Shown here: positions 28,439-39,464 of the stretch, in pieces | Position numbering within the stretch: the stretch's first letter is position 1 | Layout: the number at the start of each line of letters is the position of its first letter | Source: Fulvimonas sp. R45 | GTDB lineage: Bacteria > Pseudomonadota > Gammaproteobacteria > Xanthomonadales > Rhodanobacteraceae | DNA: 64,000 bases | Assembly (NCBI RefSeq): GCF_030504985.1 | Contig: NZ_JASERU010000012.1 | Span: 1 to 64,000 of the forward strand | Direction of reading: 5' to 3' | Program-made: the position numbers and the translations under genes | The notes under the pieces: generated by a model | What the model saw: only the letters and a program-made list of their open reading frames with translations | Databases searched by the model: none | Told to the model about the DNA's origin: nothing

Positions 28439-28805
28439 CGTCTTTTCTCAACCGCAATGCCTGCAGCAGGTTCTTGCCGGCCAGTACGGCGTACAGCCAA
28501 GCCTTGCGCCAACGGCTGCCGAGCAGAATGATGTGGATGTGCCAACCCTTTTCTCGTCGTGCGCTGTAGCCGCTGTAAAGAATCGTGAAAGCCTCGGCGT
28601 CTCCCAGCAGCTTCCGCGACAGATCCTGCGCATGGCCGATGCCGAAGTCGAGCATCTCCGTGATTTCCGCAGCCGTTGGCTGGCCCTGGCTCTTTGGGAA
28701 CGCGAGCAGGTAATAGTTCGAGATAAGGTCGTTCCGGATGGCGAAAAACTGACAGGTGCGTCCCGATTCTAGAGACAGGGTCCGAACCTCGGGTGCAGAT
28801 GACAT
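28410..28805 (-). CDS. Unknown protein, upstream partner of the HD protein
   Basis: A 131-aa protein with no family recognised with confidence. It is mixed alpha/beta without signal peptide or membrane helix. The motif GWHIHIILLGSRW near residue 90 has an H-x-H followed by hydrophobic residues, loosely like the histidine-triad (HIT) loop, but the third histidine is missing. The low G+C and overlap with the HD gene suggest a co-transferred pair. Start ATG at 28805. Confidence 0.6.
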   Translation of the reverse strand: MSSAPEVRTLSLESGRTCQFFAIRNDLISNYYLLAFPKSQGQPTAAEITEMLDFGIGHAQDLSRKLLGDAEAFTILYSGYSARREKGWHIHIILLGSRWRKAWLYAVLAGKNLLQALRLRKDDAPRIPSDA

Positions 28806-28844
28806 GTCGGATCCCTCGTGGCGGAGATTCAGCCTGCCTTGCCC

Positions 28845-30797
<1,953 letters not shown>

Positions 30798-30803
30798 CCG
30801 CCC

Positions 30804-30809
30804 ATTGTA
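30804..30809 (-). promoter_or_regulatory. -10 box directly before uup (leaderless candidate)
   Basis: GCTACAAT on the minus strand places a consensus-like TACAAT with its last base six bases before the uup ATG at 30797. The transcript would start at the start codon. No Shine-Dalgarno sequence is available. Confidence 0.5.
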
Positions 30810-30992
30810 GCGGGCGCGGGGCCGGGCGCTTCATGCCAGCGGCTTCCGGAGGCCGGAGTGTGTCGAAATAACCCATGCAGGAACATCGACTTAACGAATT
30901 TATTTGAGGCCCTGTCTCTGGATATCGCCGCCGTCTTGAGTTACCTTCGCGGCCACGCGGGTGGTGCCGCGGTGCGGCTGCGAGGACATCGG

Positions 30993-32135
30993 GTGGGTAT
31001 CGGATCCAGGACGCTGGGGCGGGCGACGGGCGGCATCCGCATGGCGCTGCTGTCGCTGTTGTGCGTGCTCGGCGTGTTCGCCGGACGGGCGCATGCCGGT
31101 TACGCGGCCATCGTGGTCGATGCCTCGACCGGCAAGGTGCTTGAGCAGGTCAACGCGGACGAGCGCAACTATCCCGCCTCGCTGACCAAGATGATGACGC
31201 TGTACCTCGCCTTCCATGCGCTGAAGGACGGCCGCCTGAAACTGGACCAGCGGCTGCCGGTGTCGGCGCTGGCCGCCGGTCGCGCGCCGACCAAGCTGGG
31301 CCTGCGCCGAGGCCAGACCATCACGGTGCGCGACTGCATCCTCGGCATGGTCACCCGCTCCGCCAACGACGCGGCTTCCGTGGTCGCCGAGGCGCTCGGC
31401 GGCAGCGAGGCGCATTTCGCCGACATGATGAACGCGCAGGCCGCCCTGCTCGGCATGGGCGGCACCCACTTCGACAACGCCTCCGGCCTGCCCGATCCGG
31501 ACAACGTGTCCACCGCGCACGACCTGGCCCGGTTGTCGATGGCGCTGTACCGCGACTTCCCCCGGTACACGCATTTCTTCGCCACGCGCGAGTTCATCTT
31601 CCGCGGGCGCGTGGTGCGCGGCCACAACAACCTGATGTACCGCTACCCGGGCATGGACGGCCTGAAGACCGGCTTCACCGACGCTTCCGGCTTCAACCTG
31701 GCCTCCACCGCGGTGCGCGACGGCCACCGCCTGTTCGCCGTGGTGCTGGGCGGCCGCACCGCGTCGGTGCGCGACGACCTGATGGCGAAGCTGCTCGACG
31801 ACGGCTTCGAGGGACGCAGCACGCCGCCCGAACTGGTCGCTGCGGCCGGCGGCGCGCCGGGCGAAAGCCGCGCGCTGCGCATCCTGGAGGCACTGTCGCC
31901 GATCGAGACCGCCGAGGCGCGCCCGGTGCCCGGCCTGCCGCACCGCAAGGGCCGCGCCGCGCACGCGGGGCGGGTGGCGGCGGTGGGCCACGGCTGCGGC
32001 AAGCGCGGTACGAGCGCCTGCAGGCGCGTCGCCGCGCGGCACGTGAAGAAACGCAACGTCCGGCTGGCCGCGAGGCACCCTGCCAGGAAGAAGCCGCCGA
32101 TGCAGGTCGCCGCGCGCGGCGACACGGACGGCTGA
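30993..32135 (+). CDS. D-alanyl-D-alanine carboxypeptidase-like protein (peptidase S11)
   Basis: A ~380-aa exported serine peptidase trimming peptidoglycan pentapeptides. Active-site motifs are SLTK (S63, K66), SAN (123-125) and KTG (225-227). A signal peptide ends at AHA before GYAAIVVD. The usual PBP5 C-terminal beta domain and membrane anchor are absent; instead, the last ~65 residues are Arg/Lys-rich (for example RVAARHVKKRNVRLAARH), which could bind anionic wall polymers or lipid. The GTG start at 30993 is preferred to the ATG at 31041 because it has AGG-type ribosome site 7 nt upstream and supplies the basic N-region of the signal peptide; GTG 30972 is also possible. Confidence 0.85.
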   Translation: MGIGSRTLGRATGGIRMALLSLLCVLGVFAGRAHAGYAAIVVDASTGKVLEQVNADERNYPASLTKMMTLYLAFHALKDGRLKLDQRLPVSALAAGRAPTKLGLRRGQTITVRDCILGMVTRSANDAASVVAEALGGSEAHFADMMNAQAALLGMGGTHFDNASGLPDPDNVSTAHDLARLSMALYRDFPRYTHFFATREFIFRGRVVRGHNNLMYRYPGMDGLKTGFTDASGFNLASTAVRDGHRLFAVVLGGRTASVRDDLMAKLLDDGFEGRSTPPELVAAAGGAPGESRALRILEALSPIETAEARPVPGLPHRKGRAAHAGRVAAVGHGCGKRGTSACRRVAARHVKKRNVRLAARHPARKKPPMQVAARGDTDG

Positions 32136-32164
32136 GCGCCTTTTCCGCCCGGCGTGCGGAAACG

Positions 32165-32197
32165 AAAAGCCCGCGGCCGAGGCCGCGGGCTTTTTCG
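32165..32197. terminator. Bidirectional terminator between the S11 peptidase and metK
   Basis: GAAAAGCCCGCGGCC and GGCCGCGGGCTTTTTC form a strong hairpin with A-run on the left and T-run on the right, so it can terminate both convergent transcripts. Confidence 0.9.
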
Positions 32198-32222
32198 TCC
32201 AGGAGCGGCGCGCGTGCCTTGC

Positions 32223-33418
<1,196 letters not shown>

Positions 33419-33422
<4 letters not shown>

Positions 33423-33451
33423 CGCGGCATTTATCCTTCTTTACGGATAAA
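33419..33451 (-). promoter_or_regulatory. metK leader: hairpin at the ribosome site and minimal overlapping ORF
   Basis: In the metK leader (minus strand) TTTATCC (33451-33445) pairs with GGATAAA (33436-33430), covering the AAGGA ribosome site. Immediately behind is ATGCCGCGATGA (33430-33419): a start-Pro-Arg-stop mini-frame whose stop overlaps the metK ATG (33422-33420). It could be chance, but the arrangement allows termination-reinitiation or hairpin control. Confidence 0.35.
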
Positions 33452-33635
33452 GAGATGGAAAGGGATCGGTCATCATACAGCCAGTCGGCCCGGATTTCAT
33501 CGTACCGGAAGGCGGCGATGCCCGGCGTTCAGCGACGCGGTCGCCCGCGGCTGTCACGCCGCTGACGCCTGGCCGCAACGCCGCCGTCCCGGCCGGGGCG
33601 CAGGCTTGGCGCCAGGCCACGCGGAGCGTCCCGCC

Positions 33636-35330
33636 ATGCAAGCCATCGAGCAGCGTCTGCAGCAGCGATACCCGCACTGGTTCCGCGGCCGCCGCGGCCA
33701 CCTCGCCACGCCGCTGCTGCGCACGCTGGCGCGCTGGTCGAGGTTCGACAGCATCGATGCCTTCATGGCCGAACACGCGCACCTGCGCGGCTTCGAGTTC
33801 GTGCGGGCGGGGCTGCAGCGGCTGGAACCGGACTGCGTCGTCGAGCCGGCGGACCTGGCCCGCATCCCGGCGCGTGGCCGGCTGCTGGTCGTGGCCAACC
33901 ATCCGTGCGGCGCGCTCGATGCGCTGGCCCTGCTGGACATGGTCGGGCGCGTGCGGCGCGATGTGAAGATCGTCGCCAACGAGATGCTGACGCTGCTGGA
34001 GCCGCTGGCGGAGCTGCTGCTGCCGGTGCGCGTGTTCGGCGGCGCGGCCGGCGCGGGCAGCCTGCGCCGGGTGGAGCGGGCCTTGCGCGAGGAACAGTGC
34101 GTGATCGTGTTTCCCGCCGGCGAAGTGTCGCGCCTGGGCCCGCGCGGCGTGAGCGACACCCGCTGGCGCCATGGCTTCCTGCGCTTCGCGCGCCACGCCG
34201 GGGCGCCGGTGCTGCCGATACGCATCGAGGCGCGCAACTCGACCCTGTTCTACGGCGTCTCGGCGCTGTACCGGCCGGCCTCGACCGCGCTGCTGGCGCG
34301 CGAGATGTTCGCCCGGCGCCAGCGGCCGCTGCGGCTGCGCGTGGGCGAACCGCTGGCGATCGCGGAAGGCGAGCGCGAACGCGACGCGGTGCGCCGCATC
34401 CGCCGGACGCTGTACGCCATCGGTCGTGACGCGCCGTCACCCGAGCCGCTGGCGCGTGCCATCGACGCACACGCGCTGGTCGAGGCCGTCGCCTCCACCG
34501 AGCTGCTGGGCGCGACCAGCGACGGCAAGCAGATCCGGCTGGCGCGCGACATCGGCGGCTCGCCGCTGCTGCAGGAGATCGGCCGGCTGCGCGAGCTGAC
34601 CTTCCGCCGGGTCGGCGAAGGCACCGGCCGCAGCCGCGACCTCGACGCCTACGACGCGCACTACGACCACATCCTGGTATGGGACGCGCAAGCCGAGCGC
34701 ATCGCCGGCGCCTACCGCGTGATGCGCGGCGCCGAGGCGCTGGCGCGCGCGGGGCTGGCCGGCCTGTACACCGCCTCGCTGTTCCGCTACGCGGACGAAG
34801 CCGTGCCGCGGCTGGCGGCAGGCATGGAGCTGGGGCGCAGCTTCGTGGCGCCGGACTACTGGGGCAGCCGCAGCCTCGACTACCTGTGGCAGGGCATCGG
34901 CGCCTACCTGCAACGCTACTCCGGCGTGCGCTACCTGTTCGGCGCGGTGTCGATCAGCGCCGCGCTGCCGCGCGACGCCAGCGAGCAGGTGGTGGCCTAC
35001 TACCAGCGCTTCTACGGCAGCGAGAAGGCGCTGGCCAGCGCCCGCCGGCCGTTCGCCTTCGAGGCGCCGGCGCCGAGCTTCGATGGCCTCGACATCGACG
35101 CCGCCTTCGACGCGATGAAGGCCGTGCTCGCCCGGCTCGGCGCCTCGGTGCCGATGCTCTACAAGCAGTACACCGAACTGTGCGAGCCCGGCGGCGCGCG
35201 CTTCCTCGCCTTCGGCGTGGACCCGGACTTCAGCGGCTCCATCGACGGCCTGATCGAGGTGGACCTGGAGCAGCTGCGGCCACGCAAGCGCCAGCGCTAC
35301 CTGCAACGCCAGCAGGGCGCCGCGGCATGA
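33636..35330 (+). CDS. OlsF-like fused acyltransferase (PlsC-like plus GNAT/OlsB-like domains)
   Basis: A 564-aa protein with two acyltransferase parts. The N-terminal PlsC/lysophospholipid-acyltransferase domain has NHPCGALD (88-95), with H and D five residues apart as in the NHPxGxxDG subgroup, and the FPAGEVSR block. The C-terminal part (about 285-560) resembles OlsB N-acyltransferases (YDHILVWDAQAERIAGAYRV, ELGRSFVAPDYWGSRSLDYLWQGI). This is the layout of OlsF, which makes ornithine lipid from ornithine in two acylations; that function is inferred. The downstream phosphoesterase gene overlaps its stop (ATGA). The ATG at 33636 follows a GGAG-like site 9 nt upstream. Confidence 0.8.
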   Translation: MQAIEQRLQQRYPHWFRGRRGHLATPLLRTLARWSRFDSIDAFMAEHAHLRGFEFVRAGLQRLEPDCVVEPADLARIPARGRLLVVANHPCGALDALALLDMVGRVRRDVKIVANEMLTLLEPLAELLLPVRVFGGAAGAGSLRRVERALREEQCVIVFPAGEVSRLGPRGVSDTRWRHGFLRFARHAGAPVLPIRIEARNSTLFYGVSALYRPASTALLAREMFARRQRPLRLRVGEPLAIAEGERERDAVRRIRRTLYAIGRDAPSPEPLARAIDAHALVEAVASTELLGATSDGKQIRLARDIGGSPLLQEIGRLRELTFRRVGEGTGRSRDLDAYDAHYDHILVWDAQAERIAGAYRVMRGAEALARAGLAGLYTASLFRYADEAVPRLAAGMELGRSFVAPDYWGSRSLDYLWQGIGAYLQRYSGVRYLFGAVSISAALPRDASEQVVAYYQRFYGSEKALASARRPFAFEAPAPSFDGLDIDAAFDAMKAVLARLGASVPMLYKQYTELCEPGGARFLAFGVDPDFSGSIDGLIEVDLEQLRPRKRQRYLQRQQGAAA

Positions 35331-36154
35331 AACGCCTGGCGCCCACCGGCGAGCGGCGGCTGCGGGCGGTCTTCCTTTCCGACGTGCACCTGGGCGCCAG
35401 GCACTGCCACGCGGCGGAGCTGGCGGATTTCCTCGACGGCCTGCGTTGCGAGCGGCTGTACCTGGTGGGCGACATCGTCGACCTCTGGTGGATGGCGCGG
35501 CGGCGCACGCGCTGGGGCCGTGCGCACGCGCGCGTGGTCGAGGCGCTGCACGCCCTGCACCAGCGCGGCACCGCGCTGGTCTACATCCCGGGCAACCACG
35601 ACCGGCCGCTGCGCCGGCTGTGCGGCCTGCAGGTGCCGGGCCTGCGGGTGCGGCGGCGCGCGGTGCACATCACCGCCGACGGTCGCCGCCTGCTGGTGAC
35701 GCACGGCGACGACTATGACAACGTCACCCAGTTCGGCGGCCTGCAGGAGCGCCTGGGCGACTGGATCTACTACCGCATCCTCGGCTGCAACCAGTGGCTG
35801 AACCGTGCGCGGCGGCGGCTCGGCCTGCGCTACTGGTCGCTGTCGGCCTTCGTGAAGCGCCAGAGCGGCGCCGCCGAACGCTACATCGCGCGCTTCGTGC
35901 AGGCCGGGCTGGACGACGCGGCGCGGCGCCGGCTCGACGGTATCGTCTGCGGGCACATCCACCGGGCCGCGCTGGTCCAGCGCGACGGGCTGGTCTACGC
36001 CAACGACGGCGACTGGGTGGAAAGCCTCACCGCGCTGGCCGAGGACGCCGACGGCGCGCTGCGCCTGCTGTCGTACCGCGGCGAGACCCTGGCCGAACTG
36101 CCGCCGCGGCGGCACCCGGCCCGCACGGACCCGCCGGTGCGCGCGGCTGCCTGA
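35327..36154 (+). CDS. LpxH-like metallophosphoesterase
   Basis: A 275-aa calcineurin-like phosphoesterase with all metal motifs: SDVHLG (D19, H21), GDIVDLWW, GNHD, THGDDYD and GHIHRA. It resembles the UDP-2,3-diacylglucosamine diphosphatase family but belongs to its broader relatives; the true LpxH of this genome may be elsewhere. Four-base overlap with the OlsF-like gene indicates a two-gene lipid operon, so it may hydrolyse a lipid-linked phosphate. No signal peptide or membrane helix is visible. A C-terminal Pro/Arg-rich tail (PPRRHPARTDPP) is of unknown role. Confidence 0.82.
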   Translation: MKRLAPTGERRLRAVFLSDVHLGARHCHAAELADFLDGLRCERLYLVGDIVDLWWMARRRTRWGRAHARVVEALHALHQRGTALVYIPGNHDRPLRRLCGLQVPGLRVRRRAVHITADGRRLLVTHGDDYDNVTQFGGLQERLGDWIYYRILGCNQWLNRARRRLGLRYWSLSAFVKRQSGAAERYIARFVQAGLDDAARRRLDGIVCGHIHRAALVQRDGLVYANDGDWVESLTALAEDADGALRLLSYRGETLAELPPRRHPARTDPPVRAAA

Positions 36155-36238
36155 GCGCGACGGAGGTATCGGCGCGGACCGCGGCGGAAGCAATGCGGGG
36201 CATAATCGGGCCACGTTCCCCGCATCGAGGTGACATGC

Positions 36239-36949
36239 ATGAGCGTCCTCCGCGCCCTCGGCGCCGCCGCCCGGCGGGTCGTCGCCATCGCGCTGTTCGC
36301 CGCCGCGACCTGGGCGGCGGCCGGCACGGTCCCGCCTCCCGCGCACTGGAAGGCCGACATCGACGCCTTCGTGGCGCACGACCGCAGCGACCCGCCGCCG
36401 CAGCACGGCGTGCTGTTCATCGGCAGCTCGTCGATCCGCTTCTGGGCGCCCACGCTGGCGCGCGATTTCCCTGGCGTGCCGGTGATCGACCGCGGCTTCG
36501 GCGGTTCCGCCATCGCCGACTCGACGTACTACGCCGACCGCATCGTGGCCCCCTACCATCCGCGCCTGATCGTGATGTACGCCGGCGACAACGACATCGC
36601 CGGCGGCCTGTCGCCACGGCAGGTGGTCGACGACTTCAAGGCCTTCGTGGCGCGCGTGCGGCGCGACCAGCCGGGCGTGCCGGTGGCCTACATCTCGATC
36701 AAGCCCAGCGTGGCGCGCTGGGCGCTGTGGCCGGCGATGCGCGAGGCCAACCAGGGCATCCGGCGCTGGGCGGCGACGCAGCGGGACGTGCGCTACGTCG
36801 ACGTCGCCTCGAGGATGCTGGACGCGCATGGCCGGCCGCGGCCGGAACTGCTGCGCGACGACGGCCTGCACATGAAGCCGGCCGGCTACGCGATCTGGAT
36901 CGCGGCCCTGAAGCCGGTGCTGGCGGAGTACGGTTTCGGGACCCGCTGA
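36239..36949 (+). CDS. Secreted SGNH/GDSL hydrolase
   Basis: A 236-aa esterase/lipase-like protein. A signal peptide (VVAIALFAAATWAAAG) precedes block I IGSSSIRFW (61-69) with the nucleophile serine, block III YAGDND and block V DGLHMKPAGY with the catalytic Asp-His pair. It is related to acetylhydrolases/lysophospholipases that act outside the cytoplasm. Start ATG 36239 with GAGG 8 nt upstream; a GTG three codons earlier is possible. Located between lipid genes and an LprI-like gene, without overlap. Confidence 0.85.
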   Translation: MSVLRALGAAARRVVAIALFAAATWAAAGTVPPPAHWKADIDAFVAHDRSDPPPQHGVLFIGSSSIRFWAPTLARDFPGVPVIDRGFGGSAIADSTYYADRIVAPYHPRLIVMYAGDNDIAGGLSPRQVVDDFKAFVARVRRDQPGVPVAYISIKPSVARWALWPAMREANQGIRRWAATQRDVRYVDVASRMLDAHGRPRPELLRDDGLHMKPAGYAIWIAALKPVLAEYGFGTR

Positions 36950-37012
36950 AGACGACGGTCGACCGCCACCCGGCCACCGGCTGGCTCGACAATCCAATCG
37001 GGGGAGAAGCTG

Positions 37013-38368
37013 ATGGGACATTCCAAGACCGGACGCATCCTGGCTGGCCTGGCGTGCCTGGCCTTTGCCGGTGCCGGCACTGCCGCGCCGGCCCCGAACG
37101 CGGCACCTGCCGCGATCGCGTGCGGCCGCGCCGCGAACGCGGTGCAGCGGCTGGTCTGCACCGACGCGCCGGTGCGGGCGCTGGACGCGCAGATGGCCGG
37201 CGCCTACGCCTCCGCACTGCGGCGCCTGCCCGCGCAACGCGACGCGCTGGTGCGCGACCAGCGCAACTGGCTGGCCGAACGCGACGACCAGGCCTGGGCG
37301 CTGCGGGCCGATCCGGCGACGGCCGCGACGGCCGGTGCCGAGCTGGCGCGGATCTACCGCGAGCGCATCGCCTTCCTCGGCCATGCCGGCGAGGCGATCG
37401 CCTCGCCCGTGCTGGCGCGCCTCGATCAGGCGCTTTCTGCCGTGGATGCGCAGGGCGGCGATGTGCTCACGGCGCCGGGCGCCGAGGTGGCGCAGGAGCA
37501 GCGCTACGACAGTCAGGCCGAGCTGCTGGCGCACCTGCCCGGGAAGCCCACGGACGCGCTGTCACATCGTTTCGACCAGGACTTCGTCGGTGCGGGCGAC
37601 CGCACCCTGGCCTGGCTGCCGCAGGCCGGCGTGGGCGGCGCCTACGTGGTGCAGGGCACGGCCGACTGCGCCTATTGGGTGTTGTTTGCCCGCGAGGGCG
37701 GGCAACTGGTGCCCATCGACACGCCGGACACGCTGGCCGGGAACTGCTGGAACACGCAGGGTCACCTGGCCGAGGTCGACCGCCAGGTGGTCGCGCTGCA
37801 GGTCACCCGAGGGTTGCTCGATCCCTCGCAGGACTGGCAGGTACAGGCCTGGGACGGTCGTTCATGGGGCAGGGCGGCGCACCTGCGGGCGCGCTTCGAC
37901 CACGTGCTGCGGATCGACGCGGCCTCCTGCGCGACGGGCGTGGATTGCGCGGCGGCGAAGGCCGCGGCGCTGGACTATGCCCGCCGCCACGACCGCGAAC
38001 CGCTGCCGCAGACGCTGGCGGACGCGGCGCTGCCTGCCGCCGGGCAAGCCCGCTACGCGCGGATGCGCGCACTGGCGAAGTCCGCCGACGCCGTCGCGCA
38101 GCTGCCGCAGCCCGGCCAGCGCACCTACCACGGCCTGGACGGCTACGGCAGCGAAGCGGTGTTCTTCCCGGCGCGCCTGGGCGACGAATGGGTGCTGGGA
38201 CGCATCGGGCACGGCCACGTCGGCTGGCGGGTCGCCGGCGGCTGGCTGGTCGGCTTCTGGCGGCTCGACGGCGACCGGCTGGTGCCGCTGGCCGGCGTGG
38301 CGGTGGCGTCCAACCCTGGCGGGTTCCTGCTCGCCGCGCCGCTGGCGCCGGCGTTCGAGCATCACTGA
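37013..38368 (+). CDS. Secreted protein with LprI-type (DUF1311) N-terminal domain
   Basis: A 451-aa protein with a signal peptide (LACLAFAGAGTAAPA) and an N-terminal four-cysteine-type helical domain (about 35-110: CGRAANAVQRLVCTDAPVRALD then RDQRNWLAERD) typical of LprI/DUF1311 proteins, known in Mycobacterium as a lysozyme inhibitor. The remaining ~330 residues are not recognised; they contain scattered tryptophans and four further cysteines. Probably periplasmic. The ATG at 37013 has GGGAG 7 nt upstream. Confidence 0.7.
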   Translation: MGHSKTGRILAGLACLAFAGAGTAAPAPNAAPAAIACGRAANAVQRLVCTDAPVRALDAQMAGAYASALRRLPAQRDALVRDQRNWLAERDDQAWALRADPATAATAGAELARIYRERIAFLGHAGEAIASPVLARLDQALSAVDAQGGDVLTAPGAEVAQEQRYDSQAELLAHLPGKPTDALSHRFDQDFVGAGDRTLAWLPQAGVGGAYVVQGTADCAYWVLFAREGGQLVPIDTPDTLAGNCWNTQGHLAEVDRQVVALQVTRGLLDPSQDWQVQAWDGRSWGRAAHLRARFDHVLRIDAASCATGVDCAAAKAAALDYARRHDREPLPQTLADAALPAAGQARYARMRALAKSADAVAQLPQPGQRTYHGLDGYGSEAVFFPARLGDEWVLGRIGHGHVGWRVAGGWLVGFWRLDGDRLVPLAGVAVASNPGGFLLAAPLAPAFEHH

Positions 38369-38424
38369 CCGCGCAGGTGCTCGGTCAAGGCAACGCGAGC
38401 TACGGGGAGTCTTTGAACAGGCGT

Positions 38425-39423
38425 TCAGGCCGCGACGGCGAAGTCCGGTTCGACGCCGGCTTCCAGCGCGGCGAAATAGTCGCGGGTCAGGCGCAACTGC
38501 TCGTCGGCGTTCTCGGCCCGGTTGGCCACCTGGCGGAAGGCGGCGTTCTCCGGCCGGTCCTTCGCGTACCAGCCCAGGTGCTTGCGCGCGATGCGCACGC
38601 CGGCGTGCTCGCCGTAAAAGGTATAGAGGTGTTCCAGGTGGCCGAGCAGGATCGCCGCCACCTCGCCCGGCGCCGGTTCGGGCAGCTTCCCGCCGGTGGC
38701 GAGGTAGTGCGCGATCTCGCGGAAGATCCACGGTCGGCCCTGGGCGCCGCGGCCGATCATCAGCGCGTCGGCGCCGGTGGCGTCGAGCACGTGGCGGGCG
38801 CGCTCCGGCGTGGTGACGTCGCCGTTGGCGAACACCGGGATGCGCACGCTGGCCTTCACCGCGGCGATGGTCTCGTACTCGGCCTCGCCTTCGTACTTGT
38901 CCGCGCGGGTGCGGCCGTGCAGCGCCAGCGCGGCGATGCCGGCGTCCTCGGCGAGCCGGGCGATGCTCAGCGCGTTCTTGTGGTCGCGATCCCAGCCGGT
39001 GCGGAACTTCAGCGTCACCGGCACGTCCACCGCGTCGACCACCGCCTTGCAGATGCGCGCCACCAGCGGCTCGTCCTGCAGCAGGGCGGAGCCGGACCAC
39101 ACGTTGCACACCTTCTTCGCCGGGCAGCCCATGTTGATGTCGATGATCTCGGCGCCGTTGGCCACGTTGAAGCGCGCCGCCTCGGCCAGCATCGCCGGGT
39201 CATAGCCGGCGATCTGCACGCTCACCGGCTCGGGTTCGCCGGCATGGTCCATCCGGCGCAGCGACTTGGCGGTGTTCCACAGGCGCGGGTCGGCGGTGGT
39301 CATCTCCGACACGGCCAGCCCCGCGCCCAGCCGCTTGCACAGCAGGCGGAACGGCTTGTCCGTGACGCCGGCCATGGGGGCCAGCGCCAGCGGCGGGTCG
39401 ATGCGGTAGGGGCCGATCTGCAT
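38425..39423 (-). CDS. dusB: tRNA-dihydrouridine synthase B
   Basis: A 332-aa FMN enzyme reducing uridines in the tRNA D-loop. Begins MQIGPYRIDPPLALAPMAGVTD, followed by the FMN-barrel motifs NMGCPAKKVC (with the catalytic cysteine), TLKFRTGW, HGRTRADKYEGEAEYE and IGRGAQGRPWIF. These fit DusB. In enterobacteria dusB is followed by fis; here no fis lies downstream, and the next gene is convergent. A TACAAT -10 box ends six bases before the ATG. Confidence 0.93.
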   Translation of the reverse strand: MQIGPYRIDPPLALAPMAGVTDKPFRLLCKRLGAGLAVSEMTTADPRLWNTAKSLRRMDHAGEPEPVSVQIAGYDPAMLAEAARFNVANGAEIIDINMGCPAKKVCNVWSGSALLQDEPLVARICKAVVDAVDVPVTLKFRTGWDRDHKNALSIARLAEDAGIAALALHGRTRADKYEGEAEYETIAAVKASVRIPVFANGDVTTPERARHVLDATGADALMIGRGAQGRPWIFREIAHYLATGGKLPEPAPGEVAAILLGHLEHLYTFYGEHAGVRIARKHLGWYAKDRPENAAFRQVANRAENADEQLRLTRDYFAALEAGVEPDFAVAA

Positions 39424-39429
39424 GCGCGG

Positions 39430-39435
39430 ATTGTA
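39430..39435 (-). promoter_or_regulatory. -10 box directly before dusB (leaderless candidate)
   Basis: GCTACAAT on the minus strand, six bases before the dusB ATG, in the same layout as uup. No Shine-Dalgarno sequence lies between. Confidence 0.5.
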
Positions 39436-39464
39436 GCCCGGAGGCTTCCGCGCCGCCGCGCGGG

